From contig NZ_CP099397.1 in NCBI RefSeq assembly GCF_021495345.1, forward strand, positions 3,472,001 through 3,536,000: DNA of 64,000 bases. Reading direction: 5' to 3'. This DNA is from Pseudomonas hydrolytica (GTDB taxonomy: Bacteria > Pseudomonadota > Gammaproteobacteria > Pseudomonadales > Pseudomonadaceae). Positions 27,698 to 37,790 of this stretch are shown here, piece by piece. The position numbers and the translations under genes were made by a program. The notes beneath the pieces are model-generated. The model searched no databases and was not told the DNA's origin. It saw nothing but the letters and a program-made list of their open reading frames with translations. The first letter of the stretch is position 1. Each line of letters begins with the position of its first letter.

Positions 27698-30600
27698 ATG
27701 AAAAGAATGCTAATTAACGCGACTCAGCCTGAAGAGTTGCGTGTTGCCCTGGTAGATGGCCAAAAACTCTACGATCTGGACATCGAGTCCGGCGCCCGCG
27801 AACAGAAGAAGGCCAATATCTACAAAGGCCGCATCACCCGCGTAGAACCCAGCCTCGAAGCCGCCTTCGTCGACTTCGGCTCAGAACGCCACGGCTTCCT
27901 CCCCCTCAAAGAAATCTCCCGCGAATACTTCTCCAAAGCCCCTGAAGGCGGCCGCATCAATATCAAGGACGTGCTCAAGGAAGGCCAGGAAGTCATCGTC
28001 CAGGTCGAGAAGGAAGAGCGCGGCAACAAGGGCGCAGCCCTGACCACCTTTATCAGCCTGGCCGGCCGTTACCTGGTGCTGATGCCGAACAACCCGCGTG
28101 CCGGTGGCATCTCCCGCCGCATCGAAGGCGAAGAGCGCAACGAACTGCGCGAGGCGCTGAACGGCCTCAACGCTCCGGCCGACATGGGCCTGATCGTGCG
28201 CACCGCAGGCCTGGGCCGCTCCAGCGAAGAAATGCAGTGGGACCTTGACTACCTGCTGCAGCTGTGGAGCGCGATCAAGGAAGCCTCCACCAGCCGCCCT
28301 GCCCCGTTCCTGATCTACCAGGAATCCAACGTCATCATCCGCGCCATCCGCGACTACCTGCGCCAGGACATCGGCGAAGTGCTGGTCGACAGTGTCGAAG
28401 CCCAGGAAGAAGCCCTGAGCTTCATCCAGCAGGTGATGCCGCAGTACGCCAGCAAGATCAAGCTGTACGAAGACAGCGTGCCGCTGTTCAACCGTTTCCA
28501 GATCGAAAGCCAGATCGAAACCGCCTTCCAGCGTGAAGTGAAGCTGCCGTCCGGCGGCTCCATCGTCATCGACCCGACCGAAGCCCTGGTTTCCATCGAT
28601 ATCAACTCGGCGCGCGCCACCAAGGGCAGCGACATCGAGGAAACCGCCCTGCAGACCAACCTGGAAGCGGCCGAGGAAATCGCCCGCCAGCTGCGCCTGC
28701 GCGACATCGGCGGCCTGATCGTCATCGACTTCATCGACATGACCCCGGCCAAGAACCAGCGCGCCGTCGAAGAGAAGGTGCGTGAAGCCCTGGAAGCCGA
28801 CCGCGCCCGCGTGCAGGTCGGCCGCATCTCGCGCTTCGGCCTGCTGGAAATGTCCCGTCAGCGCCTGCGCCCGTCCCTGGGCGAGACCAGCGGCATCGTC
28901 TGCCCGCGCTGCAACGGCCAAGGCATCATCCGTGACGTCGAATCCCTGTCGCTGGCCATCCTGCGCCTGATCGAAGAAGAAGCGCTGAAGGATCGCACCG
29001 CCGAAGTCCGCGCCCAGGTGCCGATCCCGGTCGCCGCCTTCCTGCTCAACGAGAAGCGCAACTCGATCACCAAGATCGAACTGCGTACCCGTGCGCGCAT
29101 CGTGATCCTGCCCAACGATCACCTGGAAACCCCGCATTTCGAAGTGCAGCGTCTGCGTGACGACAGCCCGGAAGCCCTGAGCGGCCAGACCAGCTACGAA
29201 ATCGCCGCCACCGCGGAAAACGAAGAAGCTGCCGCTCATCCGGCCGCCGCCACGCGCACCCTGGTTCGCCAGGAAGCCGCGATCAAGGCTGCGCCGCGCA
29301 GCAGCGCTCCGGTCGCCGCAGAGCCGCAACCGGCTCCGCTGACTCCGACCAAGGCACCTGAGCCGAGCCTGTTCAAGGGCCTGGTGAAGTCCCTGGTCAG
29401 CCTCTTCGCCGGCAAGGAAGAAGAAGCCCAGCCTGCGGTCACCGAGAAGAAGAACAACGAGCGTCCGCCGCGCGAAGAGCGCCGCAACGGTCGTCAGCAG
29501 AGCCGTAACCGTGGCGGTCGCCGCGATGACGAGCGCAAGCCCCGCGAAGAACGCGCCCCGCGTGAAGAGCGTCAGGCCCGTGAGCCGCGTGAAGAGCGCC
29601 AACCGCGCGAAGAGCGTGCTCCGCGTGAAGAACGCGCCCCACGCGAGCCGCGCGAAGGCCAGGAAAACCGTCGCGAGCGCAAACCGCGCGAAGAGCGTGC
29701 CCCGCGTGAAGAGCGCGTACGTGAACTGCGCGAGCCGCTGGATGCTGCTGGCAACGAGCAACGCGAAGAGCGTACCGAGCGTCAGCCGCGTGCCGAGCGC
29801 CAGGAACGTCAGCGTCCGCCGCGCGAAGAGCGCCAGCCGCGTGCCGAGCAGGCCGAGGCCCTACAGGACGAAGCGCTGCCGAACGAAGAGCAGCTGCAGG
29901 ATGACGAGCAGGACAACAATGACGGTGAGCGCCCGCGCCGCCGCTCCCGTGGTCAGCGTCGTCGCAGCAACCGCCGTGAGCGTCAGCGTGATGCCGATGG
30001 CAACCTGATCGAGAGCGCCGAGAACAGCGAAGCTGCCGGTAACGACGCTCAGGCCGTCACCCCGGTTGCCGTGGCTACTGCCGCCGCCGTGATTGCAGAA
30101 AGCGTCGACAGCAGCGAGAACGTCGCCAGCGAGGCTCCGGTCAGCGAAGCCCCGGCCGTCGAAGCACCGTCTGTTCAGGTTGAAGAAGCCCCTGCTGCTC
30201 AACCGGTCGAGGCGCAAGCCGAGGCTGCTGTGAGTGAAGTGGTCGAAGCCGCTCCGATCACAGAGAAAGCAGTTGAGGCAGAACCGGCCGCAGTCGAAAC
30301 CCCTGCTGCCGTTGAAGCGCTAGTTACCGAACCGGTCGCTCAAGCTGAGCCGACTGTCGAAGTTGCCCAGGAGCCTGCTCCGGCACCGGTCGAGCAAGCA
30401 CCTGCTGCCGCAGCGGTTCCGGCCAATGCCACTGGCCGCGCCCCGAACGACCCGCGCGAAGTGCGTCGTCGTCAGCGTGAAGCCGAGCGCCTGGCGCGCG
30501 AAGCAGCCGAAGCGGCTGCCGCTGCTCCGGCTGTCGAAGCCGCTCCTGCCGTGGAAGCAAGCGCCCCGGCAGAAGCCGAAGCCGCCGTGGTCGAAACAGC

Positions 30601-30736
30601 GCCTGTAGCCGAGCCGGTCACTGAAGCGCAAGCTGATCCGATCGCCAGCGAGCAAGAGGCGGGCGAAGCGGTAGAGCCGGCGCAGCCTGAGGCTGAGCCG
30701 CAAGACGACAAGGAAGAGGTCAAACCTCAGGTTTGA
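27698..30736 (+). CDS. rne: Ribonuclease E
   Basis: RNase E is the main endonuclease of mRNA decay and rRNA/tRNA processing and the scaffold of the degradosome. The 1012-residue protein has an S1 domain (about 38-118) and a catalytic DNase I-like domain with metal-binding Asp301 (SIDINSAR) and Asp344 (VIDFID). The zinc-link CPRCNGQG has Cys402 and Cys405. After about residue 510 it is disordered. A helix-like segment ([14 protein letters not shown]) at about 560 may touch the membrane. Arg/Glu repeats of the PREER type span about 611-715, an Arg-rich RNA-binding patch follows, then Ala/Val/Glu-rich sequence and an NDPR motif near the end. ATG at 27698 ([10 protein letters not shown]) is the standard start. 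Confidence 0.97.
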   Translation: MKRMLINATQPEELRVALVDGQKLYDLDIESGAREQKKANIYKGRITRVEPSLEAAFVDFGSERHGFLPLKEISREYFSKAPEGGRINIKDVLKEGQEVIVQVEKEERGNKGAALTTFISLAGRYLVLMPNNPRAGGISRRIEGEERNELREALNGLNAPADMGLIVRTAGLGRSSEEMQWDLDYLLQLWSAIKEASTSRPAPFLIYQESNVIIRAIRDYLRQDIGEVLVDSVEAQEEALSFIQQVMPQYASKIKLYEDSVPLFNRFQIESQIETAFQREVKLPSGGSIVIDPTEALVSIDINSARATKGSDIEETALQTNLEAAEEIARQLRLRDIGGLIVIDFIDMTPAKNQRAVEEKVREALEADRARVQVGRISRFGLLEMSRQRLRPSLGETSGIVCPRCNGQGIIRDVESLSLAILRLIEEEALKDRTAEVRAQVPIPVAAFLLNEKRNSITKIELRTRARIVILPNDHLETPHFEVQRLRDDSPEALSGQTSYEIAATAENEEAAAHPAAATRTLVRQEAAIKAAPRSSAPVAAEPQPAPLTPTKAPEPSLFKGLVKSLVSLFAGKEEEAQPAVTEKKNNERPPREERRNGRQQSRNRGGRRDDERKPREERAPREERQAREPREERQPREERAPREERAPREPREGQENRRERKPREERAPREERVRELREPLDAAGNEQREERTERQPRAERQERQRPPREERQPRAEQAEALQDEALPNEEQLQDDEQDNNDGERPRRRSRGQRRRSNRRERQRDADGNLIESAENSEAAGNDAQAVTPVAVATAAAVIAESVDSSENVASEAPVSEAPAVEAPSVQVEEAPAAQPVEAQAEAAVSEVVEAAPITEKAVEAEPAAVETPAAVEALVTEPVAQAEPTVEVAQEPAPAPVEQAPAAAAVPANATGRAPNDPREVRRRQREAERLAREAAEAAAAAPAVEAAPAVEASAPAEAEAAVVETAPVAEPVTEAQADPIASEQEAGEAVEPAQPEAEPQDDKEEVKPQV
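29531..29850 (+). repeat. In-frame tandem repeat coding for Arg/Glu-rich PREER units in rne
   Basis: Repeats of about 12-15 bases related to CCGCGTGAAGAGCGT are reiterated in frame many times, encoding [15 protein letters not shown] sequence of the RNase E scaffold (about residues 611-715). Copy number in such arrays varies easily by slippage. Confidence 0.85.
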
Positions 30737-30753
30737 TTCTTCCGGCGCTAACG

Positions 30754-30783
30754 AAAAAGGGGATGCCTAGGCATCCCCTTTTT
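30754..30783. terminator. Bidirectional terminator between rne and murB
   Basis: A perfect 30-base palindrome made of AAAAAGGGGATGCCT and its complement; it ends with a T-run on both strands and serves the convergent rne and murB genes. Confidence 0.93.
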
Positions 30784-30799
30784 CATGTCCATCACATTT

Positions 30800-30823
30800 A
30801 GCCCGGATGCAATCCGGGAACGA
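30800..30823 (+). repeat. Dispersed palindromic element (AGCCCGGAT type)
   Basis: TAGCCCGGATGCAATCCGGG forms a short hairpin (CCCGGAT/ATCCGGG). An inverted copy lies at 43355-43376. Such elements are common between genes in gamma-proteobacteria. Confidence 0.6.
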
Positions 30824-30852
30824 CAGTCACCGGATCACGCACGGCTCACAGC

Positions 30853-31872
30853 TCAAAGTACGTTGGGTTCGATTTCCAGCGCTACGCCAAAACGCTGCAG
30901 GATATCGCTCTGGATGCGCTGCGCCAGCTGCAGCAACTGCGCCCCCGTCGCTTGGCCGTAGTTGACCAGCACCAGCGCCTGCAGGCGGTGCACGCCGGCA
31001 TCACCCTCGCGCGCCCCCTTCCACCCTGCCCGCTCGATCAGCCAGCCGGCGGCCAGCTTGACCAGACCATCACCCGCCGGATAGCTGACCAGATCGGCAT
31101 GCTCGGCACGGATGCGCTCGGCCAGCTCGAACGACACCACCGGGTTCTTGAAGAAACTGCCGGCATTGCCCAGCTCGGCGGGATTGGGCAGCTTTTCGCT
31201 GCGAATGGCGCAGATGGCCTGGCTGACGTCGCTGGCGGTCGGCGCCTCCACGCCCATCTCGGCGAGACGCTGGCGCACCGGGCCGTAGTCCAGGCGCAGC
31301 GAAGCCAGGCGACTCAAGCGAAAGCGCACGCGCAGGATCAGCCAGCGCCCGGCTTCGCGCTTGAACAGGCTGTCGCGATAGGCGAAGGCGCATTCCTCCA
31401 GAGCAAAATCGCGCAGCTCGCCGGTATGCCGATCCAGCGCAGTCAGGCCGGCGAACAGATCCTTGATCTCCACACCGTAGGCGCCGATGTTCTGCATCGG
31501 CGCCGCGCCGACGGTGCCGGGAATCAGGCTGAGGTTTTCCAGGCCGTTCAGGCCCTGCGCCAGGCTCCACTGCACGAACGGATGCCAGGGCTCGCCGGCT
31601 TCGGCCTCCACCAGCACCTGCTCGCCATCCTCTTCGACAATGCGAATGCCGCGACTGGCCATGCGCAGCACCAGCGCCTCGACATCGCGGGTCAGCAGCA
31701 GGTTGCTGCCACCGCCGATCACCAGCAGCGGCAAGCCCTGCTGCTCGGCCAGGCTCAGCGCCTCGCGCACATCGTCATCGTTGTGGGCTTCAGCGAAACA
31801 CTTTGCGTGTACATCGACGCCAAAGCTGTTGAAGGCCTTGAGCGAAACGTCGCTCTGCAGATTCAGGCTCAC
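30853..31872 (-). CDS. murB: UDP-N-acetylenolpyruvoylglucosamine reductase
   Basis: MurB reduces UDP-GlcNAc-enolpyruvate with NADPH to UDP-MurNAc in peptidoglycan synthesis. The 339-residue FAD protein (E. coli-like type I) has LVIGGGSNLLLT in the FAD site, IPGTVGAAPMQNIGAYGVE, and the catalytic Ser in ELGNAGSFFKNPV. It starts with GTG at 31872, overlapping the ptpA stop (GTGA). It is the last gene of the tolQ-to-murB operon. Confidence 0.96.
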   Translation of the reverse strand: MSLNLQSDVSLKAFNSFGVDVHAKCFAEAHNDDDVREALSLAEQQGLPLLVIGGGSNLLLTRDVEALVLRMASRGIRIVEEDGEQVLVEAEAGEPWHPFVQWSLAQGLNGLENLSLIPGTVGAAPMQNIGAYGVEIKDLFAGLTALDRHTGELRDFALEECAFAYRDSLFKREAGRWLILRVRFRLSRLASLRLDYGPVRQRLAEMGVEAPTASDVSQAICAIRSEKLPNPAELGNAGSFFKNPVVSFELAERIRAEHADLVSYPAGDGLVKLAAGWLIERAGWKGAREGDAGVHRLQALVLVNYGQATGAQLLQLAQRIQSDILQRFGVALEIEPNVL

Positions 31873-32333
31873 AGGCGCCCCTTGATCTCGTTGAGCAGGG
31901 CGTCGCTGGCCTGCTCGATCAGGTCCAGCACCTGCTCGAAGCCTTCCTCGCCGCCGTAGTACGGGTCGGGCACCTCATCCAGCGCTAGTTCATAACGGCG
32001 CAGGTACAGATCCAGATCGGCGCGGGCATCGGCCGGGCGCAGCGCCTTGAGGTTGCGCAAATTGCTCTGATCCATGGCCAGGATCAGGTCGAAGCGCTGG
32101 AAATCGGCGGCCTCGACCTGGCGCGCGCGCTGCGCGGACAGATCATAGCCACGGCGCAGCGCCGCCTGGCGCGTGCGACTGTCCGGCGCCTTGCCGACAT
32201 GCCAGTCGCCGGTGCCGGCGGAATCCACCTGCACCCGGTCGTCCAGCCCTGCCGCACGCAGCTTGTGACGGAAAACGCCTTCAGCCGTGGGCGAACGGCA
32301 GATGTTGCCCAGACAAACGAACAGGACCTTCAT
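31869..32333 (-). CDS. ptpA: Low-molecular-weight protein-tyrosine-phosphatase
   Basis: The 154-residue enzyme has an intact P-loop VCLGNICRSPTAEG (Cys7, Arg13) and the acid loop DEVPDPYYGG, with the conserved Asp. It should dephosphorylate protein tyrosines or small substrates in the cytoplasm. It overlaps kdsB by one base (TGATG) and murB by four, so all three are translated together. It contrasts with the Cys-less relative at 6774-7097. Confidence 0.94.
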   Translation of the reverse strand: MKVLFVCLGNICRSPTAEGVFRHKLRAAGLDDRVQVDSAGTGDWHVGKAPDSRTRQAALRRGYDLSAQRARQVEAADFQRFDLILAMDQSNLRNLKALRPADARADLDLYLRRYELALDEVPDPYYGGEEGFEQVLDLIEQASDALLNEIKGRL

Positions 32334-33097
32334 CAGGCCCCCAGCAGGCGGCGCACCCGCTCCAGGTCTTCGGCGGTATCGACACCGGCGGCCGGTGCTT
32401 CTAGGGCATCGGCGACATGGATACGCACACCGTTGTACAGCGCACGCAGCTGCTCCAGGCACTCGGTGTCTTCCAGCCAGCAAGGGCCCCAGGCGACGAA
32501 GTCATGCAGGAAGCCCGCGCGGTACGCGTAGATGCCGATATGGCGGCGATAAGGCACGCCGGCCGGCAGCACATCGCGGCTCTTGGCAAAGGCGTCGCGC
32601 GCCCAGGCCAGTGGTGCACGGCTGAAGGTCAGGGCCAGACCGCTCTTGTCGGCCACCACCTTGACCACATTGGGATTGAATAGCGCGGTGACGTCTTCGA
32701 TGGGCTCGGCCAGGGTGGCGATACCGGCCTGCGGGTTGGCCGCCAGATTGGCCGCCACCTGATCGATGATCGATGGGGGAATCAGCGGCTCGTCACCCTG
32801 CACGTTGACCACGATGGCATCGGCCGCCAGGCCGAGCTGGGTGGCCACTTCGGCGAGACGGTCGGTGCCGGAGTTATGATCCTCGCGGGTCAGCAGCACC
32901 TCGGCGCCGAAGACCTTGCAGGCCTCGACGATGCGCGCATCGTCGGTGGCGACCACCACGCGGCTGGCCGAACTTTTCTTCGCCTGCTCCCAGACGTGCT
33001 GCACCATGGGCTTGCCGGCGATGTCCTGCAGCGGTTTGCCGGGCAGGCGGGTGGAGGCGTAACGGGCGGGAATGACGACGGTGAAGGCTGCGCTCAT
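32333..33097 (-). CDS. kdsB: 3-deoxy-manno-octulosonate cytidylyltransferase
   Basis: KdsB activates Kdo to CMP-Kdo for lipopolysaccharide inner core. The 254-residue protein begins [19 protein letters not shown], the nucleotidyltransferase signature, and has [13 protein letters not shown] and [11 protein letters not shown]. It overlaps ptpA and follows the Trm112-like gene directly. Confidence 0.97.
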   Translation of the reverse strand: MSAAFTVVIPARYASTRLPGKPLQDIAGKPMVQHVWEQAKKSSASRVVVATDDARIVEACKVFGAEVLLTREDHNSGTDRLAEVATQLGLAADAIVVNVQGDEPLIPPSIIDQVAANLAANPQAGIATLAEPIEDVTALFNPNVVKVVADKSGLALTFSRAPLAWARDAFAKSRDVLPAGVPYRRHIGIYAYRAGFLHDFVAWGPCWLEDTECLEQLRALYNGVRIHVADALEAPAAGVDTAEDLERVRRLLGA

Positions 33098-33283
33098 TTA
33101 CTTGTCCAGACGCTCGTCGGTGGTCAAAGTGCGCGCTTCGCTTTCCAGCATCACCGGGATGCCATCGCGAATCGGATAGGCCACACCGGCACCCCTGCTG
33201 ATCAGTTCGGTCTTGTCTTCGGAGAGCTGCAGCGGGCCCTTGCAGATCGGGCAGGCGAGAATGTCGAGCAGTTTAAGGTCCAT
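33098..33283 (-). CDS. ycaR: Trm112 family protein (YcaR)
   Basis: The 61-residue protein starts [20 protein letters not shown], carrying the CPxC zinc-ribbon-like motif of the UPF0434/Trm112 family. The role is unclear in bacteria; eukaryotic Trm112 activates methyltransferases. The ATG at 33283 is chosen over a longer frame. It sits between lpxK and kdsB, as in most gamma-proteobacteria. Confidence 0.93.
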   Translation of the reverse strand: MDLKLLDILACPICKGPLQLSEDKTELISRGAGVAYPIRDGIPVMLESEARTLTTDERLDK

Positions 33284-33305
33284 GGTGGAATCCTTGCTGG
33301 GGTCA

Positions 33306-34307
33306 TCAGGACCCCGGTATGAGGCGGGCCAGCTCCTTGTCCAGCCAGTCGACGAAAGCCGGCGTGGGCACGGCATCGACGGCCAGGTACCACCAGTCGG
33401 CGGCGGCGAAGGCCCGGCATTTCACCGCATCCTTTTCCGTCATCAGCAGGGGCAGCGGCGGCTCGAAGCTGAGCTGGGCGGCATCGTACTGGGCATGGTC
33501 GGCAAAGGGGTGCGGAACCGGCCGCCAGTTTAGCGCTTCGAGGGTATTGAAGAAACGCTGCGGGTTGCCGATGCCGGCCACCGCATGCACGGCCTGGCCG
33601 GGCGGGAAGTGCTCGAGGCCGAGACGCTCGCCACTGGCCAGGTTGACCAACGCGGACGGTTGCAGGCGAAAGGCGTAACCCTCGGCACTATCGGTGTCGG
33701 CGCCGTTGAACAGCACGGCGTCCACCTCAGCCAGACGCTCGGCCGGCTCGCGCAGCGGCCCGGCCGGCAGGCAGCGGCGATTGCCCAGGCCGCGGGCGGC
33801 GTCGATCAGCACCAGCTCCAGATCGCGCGCCAAACGGTAGTGCTGCAGGCCATCGTCGCAGAGGATCAGGTCCAGTGGTTCTTCGGCCAGCAGTGCGCGC
33901 ACGGCGCGGCTGCGGTCCGGGTCGATCATCAGGGGCACGCCCGTCCGCTGGACGATCAGCAGCGGCTCGTCACCGGCCTGTGCGGCCGATTGATCGGCAC
34001 GCACGCGCCACGGCAGGCTCGGCGGCGTGGCGCCATAGCCGCGGCTGACCACGCCGACCTTGAGGCCACGAGCGCGGCAGTGCTGGATCAGAAAGAGGAT
34101 CAGCGGCGTCTTGCCGGTGCCGCCGACGGTGATGTTGCCCACCACCAGTACCGGTACCGGCGCCCTGTAGATGTCGCCCTCGCCGGCGAGAAAACGCGCG
34201 CGCTTGCCCTGCACCACGCGGCGGTACAGCCACTCCAGCGGGTGCAGCAGCGCCAGCGCCGGGTGGCCGCGGTACCAGGCCTCGAGCAGGCGATCGGCGG
34301 CGCTCAC
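33306..34307 (-). CDS. lpxK: Tetraacyldisaccharide 4'-kinase
   Basis: LpxK phosphorylates the 4' position of the lipid A disaccharide at the inner membrane. The 333-residue protein has the P-loop [14 protein letters not shown], and SRGYGA and [15 protein letters not shown], all LpxK signatures. A hydrophobic N-terminal part anchors it. It starts with GTG at 34307, right after the exbD stop. Confidence 0.96.
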   Translation of the reverse strand: MSAADRLLEAWYRGHPALALLHPLEWLYRRVVQGKRARFLAGEGDIYRAPVPVLVVGNITVGGTGKTPLILFLIQHCRARGLKVGVVSRGYGATPPSLPWRVRADQSAAQAGDEPLLIVQRTGVPLMIDPDRSRAVRALLAEEPLDLILCDDGLQHYRLARDLELVLIDAARGLGNRRCLPAGPLREPAERLAEVDAVLFNGADTDSAEGYAFRLQPSALVNLASGERLGLEHFPPGQAVHAVAGIGNPQRFFNTLEALNWRPVPHPFADHAQYDAAQLSFEPPLPLLMTEKDAVKCRAFAAADWWYLAVDAVPTPAFVDWLDKELARLIPGS

Positions 34308-34736
34308 TTAAGGATTTTCCTGTGCTTCCACCGTGGTGATGCGCAGGTGCGAGAAGCCCAGCTTGCCGGCGGCGTCCATGGCGGTGATCACCGCCTGGTG
34401 CGGCGTCTTGCCGTCGGCGCTGATGATCAGCGGCAGGCTGTTGTCGCCGTCGGACTCCTTCTGCAGGGCAGCCATGAGGTTGCTCAGGTTGCTCTCCAGC
34501 AGCGCCTTGCCGTTGACCGAAAACGCGCCATCGGCACCGATCAGCACCTCCACCTGCTTGAGCTCGGTCTGCTCCGGCGGCGTGCCGCTGGCCGCCTCGG
34601 GCAGGTCGACCTTGAGCTGAGTCTCGCGGGTGAAGGTGGTGGTGACCACGAAGAACAGCAGCAGGATGAATACCACGTCGATCAACGAGGCCAGGTTGAT
34701 CTCGACGTTCTCCCGCGGTTTGCGCCGGAATTTCAC
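34308..34736 (-). CDS. exbD: ExbD/TolR family biopolymer transport protein
   Basis: The 142-residue protein has a short cytoplasmic N-terminus, one membrane helix (about residues 15-35) with the functional Asp in NLASLIDVVFILLLFF, and a periplasmic domain. With the adjacent ExbB/TolQ protein it forms a proton-driven motor. In PAO1 this pair is exbD2/exbB2 before lpxK, separate from the main tolQRA locus; the energised partner is unknown. It starts with GTG overlapping the exbB stop (GTGA). Confidence 0.9.
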   Translation of the reverse strand: MKFRRKPRENVEINLASLIDVVFILLLFFVVTTTFTRETQLKVDLPEAASGTPPEQTELKQVEVLIGADGAFSVNGKALLESNLSNLMAALQKESDGDNSLPLIISADGKTPHQAVITAMDAAGKLGFSHLRITTVEAQENP

Positions 34737-35365
34737 GCCTTGCCCTCGCCCAGGTCGACGTCGCGATCACCCTGGACCATTTCCACCAGCTTGATCGCTT
34801 CCTGCTCCATGCCCACCACCAGCTCGTCGACACGGCGCTGCAGGTAGCGATGGAAGAACAGCGCCGGGATCGCCACCATCAGACCGGCCGCGGTGGTGAT
34901 CAGAGCCTTGGAGATACCGCCGGCGAGCATTGGCGCGTTGGCCATGCCCGAGCCCATGAAGGAGCTGAAGATCTCGATCATGCCCAGCACGGTGCCGAGC
35001 AGGCCGAGCAGCGGGGCGATACCGGCGATGGTGCCGAGGGCATTGAGGTAGCGTTCCAGCTCATGGATGACGCGCGCGGCGGCCTCCTCGATGCACTCCT
35101 TCATGATCTCGCGACCATGCTTGGAGTTGGCCAGGCCGGCGGCGAGAATCTGCCCCAGCGGCGAATGCTCGCGCAGCTCCTTGAGCTTCTGGTTGTTGAG
35201 TTTCTTGTCCTTGATCCAGCGCCACACCTGGGCCAGCAGATTGGCCGGGGTGACGCGGGCGGGCCGCAGGGTCCACAGGCGCTCGGCGACGATGCCGGCA
35301 GCAGCGATGGAACAGAGAATGATCGGCAGCATCATCCAGCCGCCAGCTTTGACCAGTTCCCACAC
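34733..35365 (-). CDS. exbB: MotA/TolQ/ExbB family proton channel protein
   Basis: The 210-residue inner-membrane protein has three hydrophobic segments (about residues 10-28, 105-130 and 140-175) with the family core GIAPLLGLLGTVLGMIEIF and ALITTAAGLMVAIPALFFH. It pairs with the downstream ExbD/TolR protein. The GTG at 35365 gives MWELVKAGGWMMLPI, the usual N-terminus; the longer frame is rejected. It is the first gene of the operon ending at murB, and is separated from comEC by about 70 bases. Confidence 0.9.
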   Translation of the reverse strand: MWELVKAGGWMMLPIILCSIAAAGIVAERLWTLRPARVTPANLLAQVWRWIKDKKLNNQKLKELREHSPLGQILAAGLANSKHGREIMKECIEEAAARVIHELERYLNALGTIAGIAPLLGLLGTVLGMIEIFSSFMGSGMANAPMLAGGISKALITTAAGLMVAIPALFFHRYLQRRVDELVVGMEQEAIKLVEMVQGDRDVDLGEGKA

Positions 35366-35437
35366 GGTAGAGAATCCCCCTCGAAAAAGTGGCGCCACTC
35401 TAGCATAGGGTGCCGCCCTCGCCGACCGCCGCCGTTC

Positions 35438-37663
35438 TCATTTTTCCCGCCAGAAACGTGCCTGGCTTCGCAACCCCTGCGCTTGTCCCTGGGCGCCCAG
35501 CAGCACACGCAGGGCGCCGGTCGCCGAACTGTCGTGCACCTGGACACCGGCGGCCTGATAACGCTGCAGCACCTGGGGGTGCGGATGACCGAAATTGTTA
35601 TGGCGACCACGGGCGATCAGCACATGCTCGGGCGCCACCGCCTCGATGAAGCGCTGGCTGGATGAGCTGCGACTGCCATGGTGCGGCGCCAGCAACCAGC
35701 GCGCCGCCAGGGGGAAATCCGTCTGCAGCAGGGCCTGCTCGGCGCGAGCGTCGATATCGCCGGTCAGCAGCAGGCGCTCGCCCCCGGCCTCGACCAGCAA
35801 GACACAGGAGGCCTGATTGCCCGAGACGGCCCGTTCCCACTGCCAGGTTCTGAAGTCGACGCCGTTCCACTGCCAGCTCTGGCCCGAGTCGCAAGGCTCC
35901 GACTGCACGCGATGCGCCAGGCGCTGCGGCTCGCCACTGACCACTCGCGCGACCGGCATGCCGGCGAGGATGGCGGCCGCGCCACCGGCATGATCGTTAT
36001 CGGCGTGACTGAGTAGAAGTATGTCGAGGCGCGGCAGATTCAATGCCCGGAGCGACGGTAGAACGATGCGCTCGCCGCTGTCGAAGTCGCCGAAACGCGG
36101 GCCGGCATCGTACAGCAGGGCGTGCTCGCGGGTACGCACCAGCACCGACAGGCCCTGCCCCACGTCCAGCAGCCAGACCTCGGCGTGCCCCTCCTGCGGT
36201 GCCGTCGACGGGAGAAACAGGGCCGGCAGCAGCAGCGCCACACCCGGCAAACGCAATGCGATGCCGGCGGGCAGGAGCAGCAGCAACGCGCCAGCCAAGG
36301 CCAGCAGCCAAGCCCACAGCGGCAGACGGCTGGGCAACCAGGCCGGCAGCCAATCGGCGATGCGCCCGAGCAATTCGAACAGCACATGCAGCGAGCCACC
36401 CGCCAACCACAGCAGGCCCTCGCCCACACCCGGCACGGGCAACAGCAGGGTACCGAGCAAGGCCAGGGGCACCGTCACGAAGCCCACCCAGGGCACGGCA
36501 AGCAGATTGGCCAGCGGCCCGCTGCTGCTCACCGGCAAGCCGAGGATCAGCATCATCGGCAGCAGACCGATAGCCATGGTCCATTGCGCACGCGTCAGAC
36601 CGCGCCACCAGTTCCACACGCCGAGCCGACCGCCGAACACCAGGATCAGCACCGCCACCGCCGAGAACGACAGCCAGAAGCCGGGCTGTAGCGAAGCCAA
36701 TGGTTCCAGCAGCAGGACGACCAGCAAGGCCAGCAACAGCGGCCACCAGGCGCCGAGATGACGAAAGCGCAGGCGCCAGAGCAGCACCAGCGCGACCATC
36801 ACGCAGGCCCGGCGTACCGGCACCTCGAAGCCGGCCAGCATGCCGTAGGCCAGCGCGCCAGCAAGCGCCAGGGCGCAGGCGACAGGCAACCAGGGCCAGC
36901 GCCGCGGCCAGGCCCCCAACTTCGCCAGCAGGGCCACCAGACCATAGAGAAAGCCCGCCAGCAGGGCGATATGCTGACCGGAGATGACCATCAGATGCAC
37001 CGTGCCGGTGTGCTGCAGCAGGCGCCAGTCGGCCGTGCTCAAGCCGGAGCCGTCGCCCAGCACGAGCGCCGCCAGCCCACCCTCGCGGCCGAAGGCAGGT
37101 GCCGCCAGCAGCCGTTGGCGCAGGCCGTCGCGCCAACTGCCCAGGCCACTGGCGGGCGCCAAGCGTTCACCGGCCTTGATGGTACCGGTGGCGCCGATTC
37201 GCCGCGCCAGCAACCAGGCCTCGTAGTCGAAGCTCTGTGGATTGACCAGCCCGTGCGGACGCTTGAGATTGACTGCCAGACGCCAGCGCTCGCCGCCGCG
37301 CACTTCCGGTCCGCCATACCAGGCCAGACGCAGCCGCCCAGGCAGCTCGGCGCGACGCGAATGGGCCTCCTCCAGCTGGAAACGCACCACCCCTGCGGAG
37401 ACCTCCGGCAAGCCGACGACGCGCCCTTCCAGCCACAGGGTGCGGCCGTCCAGCTCTTCGTCAAGACGATCATCCAGCGCCCATTGCGCGGAGCAGCAGG
37501 CCCAGGCCAGGCCGAGCAGAAACAGACCGACGGGGTACAGCCGCGAGAACAGCAGCGACAGGCCGAGAATGGCCGCCACGGCCAGCATCCAGCCCGCTGG
37601 CAAACCGGGCAGAAAGCGCAGCGTCAACAGGCCCAAGGCCAGCGCCAACATCCCTGTGCGCAT
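35438..37663 (-). CDS. comEC: DNA internalization-related competence protein ComEC/Rec2
   Basis: ComEC forms the inner-membrane channel for single-stranded DNA in natural transformation. The 741-residue protein has an N-terminal membrane part, an OB-like periplasmic region, the competence multi-helix domain (about 210-480) with HTGTVHLMVISGQHIALLAG, and a C-terminal metallo-beta-lactamase-like domain with SHADNDHAGG. Motifs for metal binding are intact, so it looks functional. ATG at 37663 is preceded by GAGGGAG; a GTG two codons earlier is less likely. It is divergent from the DUF2062 gene. Confidence 0.93.
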   Translation of the reverse strand: MRTGMLALALGLLTLRFLPGLPAGWMLAVAAILGLSLLFSRLYPVGLFLLGLAWACCSAQWALDDRLDEELDGRTLWLEGRVVGLPEVSAGVVRFQLEEAHSRRAELPGRLRLAWYGGPEVRGGERWRLAVNLKRPHGLVNPQSFDYEAWLLARRIGATGTIKAGERLAPASGLGSWRDGLRQRLLAAPAFGREGGLAALVLGDGSGLSTADWRLLQHTGTVHLMVISGQHIALLAGFLYGLVALLAKLGAWPRRWPWLPVACALALAGALAYGMLAGFEVPVRRACVMVALVLLWRLRFRHLGAWWPLLLALLVVLLLEPLASLQPGFWLSFSAVAVLILVFGGRLGVWNWWRGLTRAQWTMAIGLLPMMLILGLPVSSSGPLANLLAVPWVGFVTVPLALLGTLLLPVPGVGEGLLWLAGGSLHVLFELLGRIADWLPAWLPSRLPLWAWLLALAGALLLLLPAGIALRLPGVALLLPALFLPSTAPQEGHAEVWLLDVGQGLSVLVRTREHALLYDAGPRFGDFDSGERIVLPSLRALNLPRLDILLLSHADNDHAGGAAAILAGMPVARVVSGEPQRLAHRVQSEPCDSGQSWQWNGVDFRTWQWERAVSGNQASCVLLVEAGGERLLLTGDIDARAEQALLQTDFPLAARWLLAPHHGSRSSSSQRFIEAVAPEHVLIARGRHNNFGHPHPQVLQRYQAAGVQVHDSSATGALRVLLGAQGQAQGLRSQARFWREK

Positions 37664-37790
37664 CGTCACTCCCTCGCTTGGTGGTCACGGTGAACGCATC
37701 CGGCGCTCACCTCCAGTCACAATATGAAAAGGCCGGCTGTCATGAATCCGTGCATAATACGGGCGCTTTTTGCCTGCCCAGAGACTCTTC

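Noticed and set aside
27881..29761. 626-residue open frame opposite rne
   Set aside because: Shadow of the rne frame; composition mirrors the PREER repeats.
29531..29850. CRISPR-like appearance of regularly spaced repeats
   Set aside because: Repeats are in frame, 12-15 bases and without spacers; they are the coding repeats of rne.
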